Assembly: GCA_017649325.1 (NCBI GenBank)
Contig: JAGCHA010000134.1
Span: 1-54,088 of the forward strand
Length of the DNA stretch: 54,088 bases
Direction of reading: 5' to 3'
DNA from: Ruminococcus sp.
GTDB lineage: Bacteria > Bacillota > Clostridia > Oscillospirales > Ruminococcaceae
Below the pieces are notes generated by a model that had not been told where the DNA came from, did not search any database, and was given only the letters and a program-made list of their open reading frames with translations. Below, in pieces: positions 40,951 through 49,451 of the stretch. Positions within the stretch are counted from its first letter, which is position 1. Every line of letters begins with the position of its first letter. Made by a program: the position numbers and the translations under genes.

Positions 40951-41934
40951 TCACACATACCCGAGATAGACCTCAAGTTCATCCTTGCCGCCTGTGGAGA
41001 GGTATGCATAGTAGGCGAGGATTGTCGAGGCGTCTCTCGCGTCAACGAAGCCGTCCAGGTTAACGTCAGCGGCATTCTTTATCTCCGTCGGGAGAGGCTC
41101 TGCTTCGACGTTCGTGGAGCGCAGTGCGTACTCCTTGAGCACGAATGTCGCATCCTTGGCATCGACCCTGCCGTCATCGTTTGGGTCGCCGAACATGGGC
41201 GGAGGCTTGGGCTTCTCGCCGTGCGTCCTGATATATCCGCTGTGCAGGCCTTTTGTGAATACATATGTCATCTGAATCTTCCCGGCTTCATCCTGTGCTT
41301 TGTTGATGAACAGGTCAGGTCCTACTTTATCCTCTACAAATTCGATACCGAACGGGTACACCTCACCCGGCCCTGCATTTTCGGGAACTATGAAATCGAC
41401 CGTGAAAATGCTCCCTTTTCCGGAAACGGCTGTATCCGAATAGGCATAGTATTCTATCTGCCCCTCCTCAACCATGACCGAATCCGTTGTGAAGTCCTTG
41501 AATACGTTTCCGTTCGTTACCGGTTTTCCGTCAGAATTCACCTTCACTTTCAGGCGCGTATCATAAAACATGTGGAAACGGACCATGTTAACCGGCTCCT
41601 GGATACCGACCGCGCTGAAATATACGCGCTGGACCTTGCCTCTTGCGTACTCGGGCTCAAGCCCTATCTTATCTAAAAACAGCATTACACCGCCGGTATA
41701 GTCACGAGGGTCTATCCTCGGCTCGTTCCAGTTTGCCGGCTGTACCCATTTCTTGCCGTCATACTCAACTATCTTATCATCCTGTTTATTATACGGATTT
41801 TCCGCACCTTCATTATATGCATAAGCAGTTTGTCCGCCGCCGGACAGTACAGAGCTCCTAATGAAGTAATATTCCGAAGCTGCGACCGCTATTGCAAGCG
41901 AAAGCGCTGCTGAGAGTAGCTTTTTCATTCTCAC
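40951..41934 (-). CDS. Secreted cohesin-dockerin protein (adaptor scaffoldin)
   Basis: A 327-residue secreted protein. Residues 1-37 are a signal peptide (starting GTG). About 82-235 is a cohesin-like domain: GVMLFLDKIGLE, VYFSAVGI, VNMVRFHMFYD and DLFINKAQDEAGKIQMTYVFTKG; this last stretch matches DLFVNTEVDKAGELMQAYVFTKG in the anchored cohesin at 53180. After a Pro-rich link (KPKPPP), residues 249-316 are a dockerin with two calcium loops (GDPNDDGRVDAKDATFVL and DVNLDGFVDARDASTILAYYAYL). This resembles the small ScaC-type adaptor of Ruminococcus flavefaciens. The start is GTG 41932-41934 with GGAGG seven bases upstream. Its dockerin differs strongly from the mannanase's. Confidence 0.85.
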   Translation of the reverse strand: MRMKKLLSAALSLAIAVAASEYYFIRSSVLSGGGQTAYAYNEGAENPYNKQDDKIVEYDGKKWVQPANWNEPRIDPRDYTGGVMLFLDKIGLEPEYARGKVQRVYFSAVGIQEPVNMVRFHMFYDTRLKVKVNSDGKPVTNGNVFKDFTTDSVMVEEGQIEYYAYSDTAVSGKGSIFTVDFIVPENAGPGEVYPFGIEFVEDKVGPDLFINKAQDEAGKIQMTYVFTKGLHSGYIRTHGEKPKPPPMFGDPNDDGRVDAKDATFVLKEYALRSTNVEAEPLPTEIKNAADVNLDGFVDARDASTILAYYAYLSTGGKDELEVYLGYV

Positions 41935-41966
41935 CGCATGACCTCCTCATATGGTATTGTAAATAC

Positions 41967-41995
41967 ATTATACACCACAAGCTGTGAATAATCAA
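41967..41995 (-). promoter_or_regulatory. Sigma-A promoter of the cohesin-dockerin gene
   Basis: Minus-strand -35 TTGATT (41990-41995), 17-base spacer, -10 TATAAT (41967-41972). Confidence 0.8.
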
Positions 41996-42143
41996 GAGCT
42001 TTTGCCGATATTCCGCTTATTATCAGCAGTGAAGCAAAAATATACCGTTACTGTTGCTTTTTCTATTATGGTATAAGTGCGGTGTCAGCACTGCCGATTT
42101 CGCGGTATACATAAACTAAACGGAAATTTCTCCCCCGCGGCTG

Positions 42144-42172
42144 TTGCTTTTTTTGTAATTATATGGTATAAT
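42144..42172 (+). promoter_or_regulatory. Sigma-A promoter of the aminotransferase gene
   Basis: -35 TTGCTT (42144-42149), 17-base spacer, -10 TATAAT (42167-42172). It diverges from the cohesin-dockerin promoter. Confidence 0.8.
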
Positions 42173-42221
42173 GTTAGTTGGCTTATTTTGCTTTAAGACT
42201 AATCGAAAGGACGAATCATAT

Positions 42222-43415
42222 ATGGAATATAAATTTTCCGATAAGGTCAGCGGGTTGAAAGCCTCCGCTATTCGTGAGATACTCAAGTTCACCGCCGACC
42301 CCGAGGTAATCTCCTTCGCCGCGGGCAACCCCGCTCCCGAAGCCTTCCCAAAGGAGCGTATCGCTGAGATCTCCGCGGAGCTCCTGCGCGATGACCCTAT
42401 CCTCGCGCTCCAGTACAGCGTCACCGAGGGTTATACTCCCCTGCGTGAGTTCCTCAAGAGCTGGATGACCGAAAAGGGCTGCTTCCACAAGGAATTCGAC
42501 GACCTCATCATCACGTCGGGCGGTCAGCAGGCGAACGAGCTCTCATGCAAGGTGCTCCTCAACGAGGGCGATACCCTGCTCGTGGAGTCGCCGAGCTTCA
42601 TCGGCTCTCTCAACGCGTTCCGCTCCTACAATGTCAACCTCGTCGGCGTTGATATGGAGGATGACGGCATCGACCTCGCTAAGCTCGAGGACGCGCTCAA
42701 AACTCAGCCGAATGTGAAGATCCTCTACCTCATTCCCAACTTCCAGAACCCCACGGGGCGCACGATGTCGCTCGCTAAGCGCAAGGCTGTTTACGAGCTC
42801 GCGTGCAGATACGACTTCATTATCCTCGAGGACGATCCCTACGGCGAGCTCCGTTTCGCCGGCGAGAACATCCCCACGATAAAGAGCCTCGACACCGAGG
42901 GCAGAGTTATCTACTCCAGCACATTCTCCAAGCTCATCTCATCGGGATTCAGAACAGGCTATGTTTCGGCTCCCGCACCGATAATCCAGAAGATAGTTGT
43001 CTGCAAACAGGTGGCGGATGTTCACTCCAATATCTGGGCACAGGTCGTTTCGCACCGCTTCATGACTACCGTTGACCGCGAGGCTCACTTCAACAGACTC
43101 CGCGACATTTACAGGAAGAAATGTGACCTCATGTGCAGCTACATCGACGGCGGCTTCTCCAAACAGATAAGCTACATAAAGCCCGAGGGCGGTCTCTTTA
43201 TCTGGTGTACCCTCCCCGAGAACTGCGATATGAACGCTTTCTGCACCAAGGCTGTTCAGGAGTACAAGATAGCGGTAGTCCCCGGCAACTCGTTCAGCAT
43301 CAAGGAGGGCGAGGTCAGCCACTCCTTCCGCCTCAACTACTCGACTCCCACAAACGAGCAGATCGAAAAGGGCATGGAGATACTCGCCCGTATGACACGC
43401 GAAATGCTCGACTGA
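42222..43415 (+). CDS. PLP-dependent aminotransferase class I (2-aminoadipate type)
   Basis: A 397-residue fold-type I aminotransferase. The PLP lysine is expected in SSTFSKLISSGFRTGY, the Asn in YLIPNFQNPTGRTM and the Arg in the C-terminal FRLNYS segment. It most resembles the MocR/LysN-related group without a DNA-binding domain, which acts on 2-aminoadipate, aromatic or branched amino acids; the exact substrate is unclear. ATG 42222 has AAAGG upstream and its own promoter. The next gene begins 81 bases downstream. Confidence 0.9.
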   Translation: MEYKFSDKVSGLKASAIREILKFTADPEVISFAAGNPAPEAFPKERIAEISAELLRDDPILALQYSVTEGYTPLREFLKSWMTEKGCFHKEFDDLIITSGGQQANELSCKVLLNEGDTLLVESPSFIGSLNAFRSYNVNLVGVDMEDDGIDLAKLEDALKTQPNVKILYLIPNFQNPTGRTMSLAKRKAVYELACRYDFIILEDDPYGELRFAGENIPTIKSLDTEGRVIYSSTFSKLISSGFRTGYVSAPAPIIQKIVVCKQVADVHSNIWAQVVSHRFMTTVDREAHFNRLRDIYRKKCDLMCSYIDGGFSKQISYIKPEGGLFIWCTLPENCDMNAFCTKAVQEYKIAVVPGNSFSIKEGEVSHSFRLNYSTPTNEQIEKGMEILARMTREMLD

Positions 43416-43496
43416 TGATAAAACAGGCGGGATTTCGAGGATGTCGTCCCCCGCTATGTTACACTAACAACAAAACACTGAAAGGAAATAAAAACT

Positions 43497-44012
43497 ATGG
43501 CAACTTCAGACAGATACCCTGTTACTCAGAAATACCTCATGACAAGAGCTCAGGCTCTCAGTTTCCCCGCAAACTTCTTCGAGATGAAGTTCGGCAAGAA
43601 CGACGTTTACGGTGTGGTGATCGATATGCCCATGCCAGGCAATATCCTCACAACTATGGTATGCTTCATCAACGGTGCGGCTAACCTCTACTTCAACAAC
43701 GGCGGCGAGTATGTCGGTGCTTCCCAGAAGTACAGAAGCCTTGTTCAGGCTGCAAACGCTCTCGTTGTCAACGCTGCCCAGATCATCCCCAAGGCTACTA
43801 AGACCAAGCAGTTCGACCTCCCCAAGGGCAGGACTCAGTTCGTATACCTCCTCACCAAGAACGGCACCTACAAGGTCGAGTTCCAGCCCGGTCTCATCCC
43901 CGAGACTGAGCCCGAGAAGCGCTCGCTCTATGTGCTCTATCAGCGCGTTCTCTCAGAGCTCAGAAGCTGCCAGCTCAGAGATGACCTGGAATCACGCAAG
44001 GCAGGCAAGTAA
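43497..44012 (+). CDS. Conserved-looking protein of unknown function upstream of trpS
   Basis: A 171-residue soluble protein, not recognised. It contains a mixed alpha/beta core (YGVVIDMPMPGNILTTMVCFINGAANLYFNNGG, QTAANALVVNAAQIIPKA) and a charged C-terminal helix (YVLYQRVLSELRSC). SD GAAAGGAAAT precedes the ATG. It ends 12 bases before trpS, so the two are probably cotranscribed. Codon choice (many C-ending codons, few rare codons) suggests substantial expression. Confidence 0.7.
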   Translation: MATSDRYPVTQKYLMTRAQALSFPANFFEMKFGKNDVYGVVIDMPMPGNILTTMVCFINGAANLYFNNGGEYVGASQKYRSLVQAANALVVNAAQIIPKATKTKQFDLPKGRTQFVYLLTKNGTYKVEFQPGLIPETEPEKRSLYVLYQRVLSELRSCQLRDDLESRKAGK

Positions 44013-44024
44013 GGAGTACCGCAC

Positions 44025-45026
44025 ATGGACGAGAAAAAGCTCATTTTCAGCGCGATCCAGCCTACAGGTACCTTCACCCTCGGCAACTACATCGGCGCTG
44101 TTAGAAACTGGGGGCCGCTTCAGGAGCAGTTTGACTGCATCTACTGCGTTGCTGACCTCCACGCTATAACCGTTAAGCAGGAGCCCGCAAAGCTCCGCCA
44201 GAATACTCTCGCGGCTTATGCGCTGCTCATGGCGTGCGGTCTCGACCCCGAGAGGTCTATCCTCTTCATTCAGAGCCACGCCCACACCCACAACGACCTC
44301 AACTGGCTGCTCTGCTGCAATACGCAGTTCGGCGAGCTGTCGCGTATGACACAGTTCAAGGACAAGAGCCAGAAGCACCCCGACGACGTCAATGCGGGTC
44401 TGTTCACCTATCCGTCCCTTATGGCAGCGGATATCCTCGCTTATAACGCCGACCTCGTGCCCGTAGGCGTCGACCAGAAACAGCACCTCGAGCTCGCAAG
44501 AAATATCGCTCAGCGCTTCAACCAGCGCTACGGCGACTTCTTCAAGCTCCCCGAGCCGTATATAACCGAAGTAGGAGCAAAGATAATGTCCCTGCAAGAC
44601 CCGACAAAGAAGATGTCCAAGTCCGATGAGAACGTAAATGCGTGCATCCTCATCCTCGACGACAAGGACACCATTGTCCGCAAGTTCAAGCGTGCGGTCA
44701 CCGACAGCGAGGCTGAGGTGGCTTACCGCGAGGGCAAGGACGGTATCAACAACCTTATGTCTATCTACTCCTGCGTCACAGGCAAGGACTACGCCGCTAT
44801 CGAGGCTGAGTTCGCAGGCAAGGGCTACGGAGACTTCAAGCTCGCGGTAGGCGAGGCAGTCGCAGACAGCCTTGAGCCCGTCCGCACCGAGTTCGCCCGT
44901 CTCATCAACGACAAGGCTTACCTAAAGGACTGCTACACAAAGGGTGCGGAAAAGGCAATGAAGATATCCAGCCGCATAGTTTCCAAAGCGTATCACAAGG
45001 TCGGTTTCGTCGACAGACCCTTCTGA
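44025..45026 (+). CDS. trpS: Tryptophanyl-tRNA synthetase
   Basis: A 333-residue class I synthetase charging tRNA-Trp. The HIGH-like motif is in QPTGTFTLGNYIGAVRNW, and KMSKSDENVNACI is the KMSKS loop. Length matches bacterial TrpRS. It begins 12 bases after the preceding gene with SD AAGGAG. A 7-bp GCCTAAA/TTTAGGC inverted repeat follows the stop (45040-45064) but lacks a T-run. Confidence 0.96.
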   Translation: MDEKKLIFSAIQPTGTFTLGNYIGAVRNWGPLQEQFDCIYCVADLHAITVKQEPAKLRQNTLAAYALLMACGLDPERSILFIQSHAHTHNDLNWLLCCNTQFGELSRMTQFKDKSQKHPDDVNAGLFTYPSLMAADILAYNADLVPVGVDQKQHLELARNIAQRFNQRYGDFFKLPEPYITEVGAKIMSLQDPTKKMSKSDENVNACILILDDKDTIVRKFKRAVTDSEAEVAYREGKDGINNLMSIYSCVTGKDYAAIEAEFAGKGYGDFKLAVGEAVADSLEPVRTEFARLINDKAYLKDCYTKGAEKAMKISSRIVSKAYHKVGFVDRPF

Positions 45027-45123
45027 AACGGCTGAAACCGCCTAAATGCGCGGATTCTTTAGGCAAAACATATAAAAAACACCCACAAAATTCTGCAAAA
45101 AGCACAAACTTTTGCGAAATATA

Positions 45124-45152
45124 TTGATTTTTCGCGAATTTTGGGGTATTAT
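45124..45152 (+). promoter_or_regulatory. Sigma-A promoter of mazG-hup
   Basis: -35 TTGATT (45124-45129), 17-base spacer, -10 TATTAT (45147-45152). Confidence 0.75.
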
Positions 45153-45170
45153 TAGAGGAGTGCTAATCCC

Positions 45171-45989
45171 ATGGTCGAATATCAGCAGAAAGATAACTAC
45201 ACTATCAGTGATCTGCTCGACATCGTAAGGTTACTGAGGGGCGAGGGCGGCTGTCCCTGGGACAGAGAACAGACCCACAGCTCTATCAGAAGCGACTTTA
45301 TAGAGGAGACCTGCGAAGCTGTAGAAGCTATCGATCTCGGAGACACCTCCCTGCTCAGGGAAGAACTCGGCGACGTACTGTTGCAGGTGGTCTTCCATTG
45401 CAGGATAGAGGAGGAAGCAGGCTCGTTCAGGTTTGACGACGTCTGTGACGAGATATGCAAGAAGCTCATTCTTCGTCACCCCCACGTTTTCGGCGAGGTC
45501 AAAGCCGATACCACCGCAGAGGTGCTGAAGAACTGGGACGCTATCAAAATGGACGAAAAGGGTCAGGAGACCTACACCGATACACTGAATCAGGTCGCTA
45601 AGTCTCTCCCGTCGCTCATGAGGGCGCAGAAAGTCGGTAAACGCGCAATGCGCGCGGGTATGGACTTCCGCAGCGCCAAGGACGCTATGGCTTGCATAGA
45701 CAGTGAAAAGGCGGAGCTCGAAAGAGCTGTTGCCGCGGGCGATACGCAGAATATCGAGGAAGAAATGGGCGACCTGCTCTTCTCGTGCGTGAATGCTGCC
45801 CGTCACCTCGGCGTTAATGCCGAGCTCGCTCTCAAGGCTTCCACGGACAAGTTTATCAAGCGGTTCTCTGTAACAGAGCAGCTGGTCAGTGAGGAAGGTC
45901 ACGATATGAAAGACCTTCCGATCGAAGAGCTCGATATTTACTGGGACAAAGCTAAAAAAATTATAACGGAGGAACACTCAAATGACTAA
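45171..45989 (+). CDS. mazG: Nucleoside triphosphate pyrophosphohydrolase MazG
   Basis: A 272-residue protein with two MazG-type all-alpha NTP-PPase modules. The first has FIEETCEAVEAIDLGDTSLLREELGDVLLQVVFH, the ExxE...ExxD metal motif; the second has EEEMGDLLFSCVNAARHLG. It hydrolyses abnormal or excess NTPs. The last 8 bases overlap the hup start, so the two are coupled; mazG-hup-rqcP is a conserved Firmicutes order. Confidence 0.95.
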   Translation: MVEYQQKDNYTISDLLDIVRLLRGEGGCPWDREQTHSSIRSDFIEETCEAVEAIDLGDTSLLREELGDVLLQVVFHCRIEEEAGSFRFDDVCDEICKKLILRHPHVFGEVKADTTAEVLKNWDAIKMDEKGQETYTDTLNQVAKSLPSLMRAQKVGKRAMRAGMDFRSAKDAMACIDSEKAELERAVAAGDTQNIEEEMGDLLFSCVNAARHLGVNAELALKASTDKFIKRFSVTEQLVSEEGHDMKDLPIEELDIYWDKAKKIITEEHSND

Positions 45990-46290
45990 AACAGAACTCA
46001 TCAATTCAATCGCAGATAAAGCAAACTGCACTAAGAAGGACGCTGCTGCTGCTCTCGAGGCTACTCTCTCTGCAATCGAGGAAGCTCTTGTAAAGGGCGA
46101 CAAGGTTGCTATCACAGGCTTCGGTACATTCGAGGTTCGCAAGAGAGACAAGAAGACCTGCATCAACCCCAGAACTAAGGAGAAGATGGTTTGCCCGCCC
46201 AGCAATGCTCCCGCTTTCAAGGCCGGCAAGGGCCTCAAGGAAGCTGTTAACGCTAAGAAGGGCGCTAAGAAGACTTCAAAGAAGAAGTAA
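45982..46290 (+). CDS. hup: HU-family DNA-binding protein
   Basis: A 102-residue histone-like protein that bends and packages DNA. The HU core (MTKTELINSIADKANCTKKDAAAALEA ... GFGTFEVRKRDKKTCINPRTKE) is followed by a Lys/Ala tail (KKGAKKTSKKK). Codons are strongly biased (GCT, AAG), as expected for an abundant protein. It ends at a strong terminator. Confidence 0.97.
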   Translation: MTKTELINSIADKANCTKKDAAAALEATLSAIEEALVKGDKVAITGFGTFEVRKRDKKTCINPRTKEKMVCPPSNAPAFKAGKGLKEAVNAKKGAKKTSKKK

Positions 46291-46297
46291 TCACTCA

Positions 46298-46329
46298 GGG
46301 GCGGAAATTATTTCCGCCCCGTTTATTTT
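46298..46329 (+). terminator. Intrinsic terminator after hup
   Basis: 10-bp stem GGGGCGGAAA (46298-46307) with complement at 46311-46320 and TTA loop, followed by GTTTATTTT. It probably makes rqcP expression depend on read-through. Confidence 0.88.
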
Positions 46330-46340
46330 GGAGGAAAACT

Positions 46341-46583
46341 ATGCGACTCGATAAATACCTGAAGGTAACGCGCCTCATCAAGCGCCGCACCGTTGCAAAT
46401 GAAGCCTGTGACGCCGAGAAAATAGTCGTAAACGGCAAGGTCGCCAGAGCTTCGTACGATGTGAAGGGCGGCGACATCATCGAGATAAATATGGGCACTA
46501 AGCCTCTCAAGGTAAAGGTGCTCAGCGTCACCGAGCACGCAACAAAAGAAAATGCCGCCGATAATTACACGGTGGTGGAATAA
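46341..46583 (+). CDS. rqcP: S4-domain RNA-binding protein RqcP (YabO/HslR family)
   Basis: An 80-residue S4 protein (MRLDKYLKVTRLIKRRTVANEACDAEKIVVNGKVARASYDVKGGDIIEI). In Bacillus, YabO/RqcP acts with RqcH in adding C-terminal alanine tails during ribosome quality control. Location after mazG-hup matches the yabN-yabO order. SD GGAGGA. ylmH in this window belongs to the same functional area. Confidence 0.92.
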   Translation: MRLDKYLKVTRLIKRRTVANEACDAEKIVVNGKVARASYDVKGGDIIEINMGTKPLKVKVLSVTEHATKENAADNYTVVE

Positions 46584-46587
46584 TGAA

Positions 46588-46615
46588 AAAAGCCGCTTCA
46601 AACGAAGCGGCTTTT
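46588..46615 (+). terminator. Bidirectional terminator between rqcP and the epimerase
   Basis: 12-bp stem AAAAGCCGCTTC (46588-46599) with complement at 46604-46615 and a 4-base loop. T-runs at both ends let it serve rqcP (plus) and the convergent epimerase gene (minus). Confidence 0.92.
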
Positions 46616-46618
46616 GCA

Positions 46619-47572
46619 TTACTTTGTATTGTGTATGTCCCAGCGGAAGCTCGTCAGCTTTGACGCCTTCGTGGTATCAAGCATATTGTTATACTCGAGC
46701 TTTGCCATATCCAGATAACGGTAATTCGTCTTTTCGTCCTTACCGCCGCCAAAGATGCCCTTCAGCTTGGACATAGCTCCACCGCCCGACTTCTGAACAA
46801 CTGTGCCGAGGTGGTGATTCTCACGCATGAACGTTATGATGTCAGCAGCGGTAGTCAGCAGCTTGTCGCTGATATTGTATATGCCTGCGTCCTTCATATC
46901 GTCGGCATTCTTTACGAAGCAGAGGATAAAGTCTACCAGATTGTGTACACAGCAGAGCTGGAAGCCGTACTGTCCCTTGCCCGATACGAACTTCGAGCCG
47001 TCCTTGGGGTCGGTTATCTTCGCCACAAGGTTATCGGTGAAATTCAGGGTATACACGGGAGCAACTCTCGTGATACAGCACATAACTTCCTTATGGTGCT
47101 GCAATTCGGATATGAGAGTCTTTTCGGAGTTGTACTTCAGCACCGCATAATTGGTATTGGTCTTCAAGTCGGAGTCTTCTCTGATAGGCTCACGGGTCTT
47201 GGGGAAATCATATACCTGATAGGTGCTTAAAAGCACGACCTTTCGCACATTTTCCGTCATAGCATAACGATATATGAATTTATCACACTGTTTGGCTATA
47301 TCAAGCTCTTTATCAGTAACGATAGGACCAAAATCATTATCAACTGTGCAAGCGGCATGAATCAGAACACTTATCTCGTATTTCTCAAATATCTCGGCAT
47401 AACCGTTTTTATCTGTCTGATTTACCTGTACAAAAGTGTAATTCAGTTTTCCCTCATTATATGGGTTTGCCTCTACATCAGCGCAAACCACGGCAAAGCC
47501 TTTCTTGAGCAGACCCGAGCAGATATGCTGACCTATGAGGCCGCAACCGCCCGTTACAAGAACTGTCTCCAT
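46619..47572 (-). CDS. NAD(P)-dependent epimerase/dehydratase (extended SDR)
   Basis: A 317-residue extended short-chain dehydrogenase. The Rossmann motif is VTGGCGLIGQH at residues 6-16, Ser/Thr catalytic residue in LLSTYQVYDF, and Tyr-x3-Lys in NYAVLKYNSEK. Members epimerise or dehydrate nucleotide sugars; the substrate is not predictable here. It is monocistronic, with a good promoter and a shared bidirectional terminator. Confidence 0.85.
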   Translation of the reverse strand: METVLVTGGCGLIGQHICSGLLKKGFAVVCADVEANPYNEGKLNYTFVQVNQTDKNGYAEIFEKYEISVLIHAACTVDNDFGPIVTDKELDIAKQCDKFIYRYAMTENVRKVVLLSTYQVYDFPKTREPIREDSDLKTNTNYAVLKYNSEKTLISELQHHKEVMCCITRVAPVYTLNFTDNLVAKITDPKDGSKFVSGKGQYGFQLCCVHNLVDFILCFVKNADDMKDAGIYNISDKLLTTAADIITFMRENHHLGTVVQKSGGGAMSKLKGIFGGGKDEKTNYRYLDMAKLEYNNMLDTTKASKLTSFRWDIHNTK

Positions 47573-47617
47573 ACTTCATACCCTCCTTTCTGACAAACAT
47601 ACTCTTCTGACTAAATT

Positions 47618-47646
47618 ATTATATCATAATATTTGTTTGTTTGCAA
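47618..47646 (-). promoter_or_regulatory. Sigma-A promoter of the epimerase gene
   Basis: Minus-strand -35 TTGCAA (47641-47646), 17-base spacer, -10 TATAAT (47618-47623). SD AAGGAGGG lies close to the ATG. Confidence 0.8.
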
Positions 47647-47724
47647 GACATTTTCAAAATGTTAGCTGTTTCTTACAATTATATAAGCTTGAATATTGCA
47701 GCTTCCGTTCAAATGCCGTCAGAC

Positions 47725-49128
47725 TCACTCACTGACGATGGGATTCTCGTTTATCTCGTCAATATATGTCTGCACTGTCGCGTATATAGCGTCATATGTC
47801 TCGTTCCACGGTGTACCTCTTGCAGTGTTGCGTAGGTTCTGGTCGAGTAGGTCGCCGCAGTCCTTCGATACGCCCGATGAGAGGTCGAAGAATGCATTCT
47901 CGTCTGCGAGCTCCTGCATCTCGTGCTGCATATCCACCATTTCCTGTGTCCAGCCATAGTCCTCGCGGAACTGCTTGTCGGAAACAGCCTTTGTGTCCTC
48001 GTCAATTATTGAGAAGCGCTTGCAATCGAGGTATCTTGCGACGCCCTCGGGATTGCCGCCGTTCTTTACGAAGGTGTAAGCCTCCATACCAACGGGAACA
48101 TAATAGTCCTTAGACTCGGGGTCCTTAGGCATGGGAACGAAGAAGGCATCATCGCCGTACTTCTCCTTCCACTGGTCGGGCGAGGTGTAGAACTCATACA
48201 GACCAACGGGATAGAACAGGACCTTGCCCTCGCCGACGAACTCGGGATGAGCAGTCCAGCCGTAGTCGCCAACGCCGATCGCGATGCAGCCCGTCTGGTT
48301 GAGGTCGTACAGGAAGTTCTGCACACGCTCCATAGCGGGGTCGCCTATATTGCTGACAAGCTTGCCGTCCTTGATGCCTACGGGCGGAATGCCTGTGGTG
48401 TTCATAAGTCCGAACTCGAACCACCAGCCGTCGATGCCGTAGTGCTGCTTGTCGACGTCAACGAAGCTCTGGAGCATGGACTCGAACGAGTTCCAGTCCC
48501 ACTTGCCGTCGTAGTAGAGGTCGGCGGGGTCGTCGAGACCTGCCTCCTCGATAGTCTTCTTGTTGTATGCTACGCCTACCTTATCGCCTGTGGACTGCAC
48601 GATTGCGAGGTAGTGCTTGCCGTTCCAGAGCATACTGTCGTTCATTTCCTTTACATCCGACCACAGCGGCTTGCTGAAGTCGATGTAGTCATCGATGGAA
48701 GTGAACATTCCTCTCACAGCGCCCTTGGGGAAAGCATCCATATCGCCTGCCCAGAAGAAATCGATACCCTCGCCGCTGCTGATAGCCTCAGCGAGCTTTT
48801 CGTAGCGGTTCTCCCATGTGACCTGATGATACTCGATGTTTCCGCCGTATTTCTCCTCGAATACAACGAGCTCTGTAGGCTTGTTCTTGCCTGAGGCGTC
48901 GGGGTTGATGTCCCATGTAGCCATCCACTTGATGGTCTTGTTCTCGAGCTCTGCTTCCTCGAGGAGGTCGCTGCTTGAAGCAGCCGCATTTACCTCGTCC
49001 CTGACGCTCTGGTCTACGTCAACATCAGCGTAAGGGTTGGACGATGAGCCACCATCTCCGCAGGCAGTCAGCGAGAGGGTCGCAGCCGCCATGAGGAGAG
49101 CAGAAATGAATACAATAGTCCTTTTCAT
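47725..49128 (-). CDS. Extracellular sugar-binding lipoprotein (ABC solute-binding)
   Basis: A 467-residue substrate-binding protein of the sugar class with signal peptide and clear lipobox SLTAC (Cys23). Characteristic segments: KWMATWDINPDASGKNKPTELVVFEEKYGGNIEYHQVTWENRYEKLAEAISSGEGIDFFWAG and LYYDGKWDWNSFESMLQSFVD, the latter nearly matching LYLDGKWDWNKLMELMEGFV of the paralogue at 36596. No permease genes are adjacent, so it must work with components elsewhere or a shared ATPase. It has a consensus -35/-10 promoter and a leader of about 100 bases. Confidence 0.87.
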   Translation of the reverse strand: MKRTIVFISALLMAAATLSLTACGDGGSSSNPYADVDVDQSVRDEVNAAASSSDLLEEAELENKTIKWMATWDINPDASGKNKPTELVVFEEKYGGNIEYHQVTWENRYEKLAEAISSGEGIDFFWAGDMDAFPKGAVRGMFTSIDDYIDFSKPLWSDVKEMNDSMLWNGKHYLAIVQSTGDKVGVAYNKKTIEEAGLDDPADLYYDGKWDWNSFESMLQSFVDVDKQHYGIDGWWFEFGLMNTTGIPPVGIKDGKLVSNIGDPAMERVQNFLYDLNQTGCIAIGVGDYGWTAHPEFVGEGKVLFYPVGLYEFYTSPDQWKEKYGDDAFFVPMPKDPESKDYYVPVGMEAYTFVKNGGNPEGVARYLDCKRFSIIDEDTKAVSDKQFREDYGWTQEMVDMQHEMQELADENAFFDLSSGVSKDCGDLLDQNLRNTARGTPWNETYDAIYATVQTYIDEINENPIVSE

Positions 49129-49236
49129 CTGATTAACTCCTTTTTAGTCATTGCCTGTACGCAACAGGCTGTGGGTGTGTTCTTTTGATCATAGCGGTCT
49201 GCCAATGACCGCAATTATCCTATTATCAATGCTGCA
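49129..49236 (-). promoter_or_regulatory. Leader of the second sugar-binding lipoprotein gene
   Basis: About 105 bases from the transcription start to the ATG. It holds two hairpins, GCCTGT/ACAGGC (49153-49158, 49164-49169) and GCGGTC/GACCGC (49194-49199, 49208-49213). They do not fit a riboswitch that I know. Confidence 0.5.
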
Positions 49237-49242
49237 CATATA

Positions 49243-49272
49243 TTATATCATTTTAAAATAACGCCTGTCAAT
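49243..49272 (-). promoter_or_regulatory. Consensus sigma-A promoter of the second sugar-binding gene
   Basis: Minus-strand -35 TTGACA (49267-49272), 18-base spacer, -10 TATAAT (49243-49248). Confidence 0.85.
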
Positions 49273-49410
49273 ATCCAAAATCCATATAAATATTGGCGAT
49301 TTCTTGTGATATTGCTGTATTTCAGGGCTGAATAGTTACAAAAATATGAACAGTTTTCAACACACCATACCTCACTGATAAAAAATCATCTGTCAACTTG
49401 CGGTCAGCGC
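49273..49410. other. AT-rich intergenic stretch with no recognised gene
   Basis: It lies between the solute-binding-protein promoter and the downstream terminator. I find no open frame with an SD and no named element, apart from the promoter's upstream AT-rich tract. Confidence 0.6.
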
Positions 49411-49451
49411 AAAAAAACAAGGCAAAGGGCAGATGTAAACTTCCCTTTGCC
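49411..49451 (-). terminator. Intrinsic terminator after the MetH-activation-domain gene
   Basis: 9-bp stem GGCAAAGGG (49421-49429) with complement at 49443-49451, followed on the minus strand by TTGTTTTTTT. The stem starts directly after the stop codon. Confidence 0.88.
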
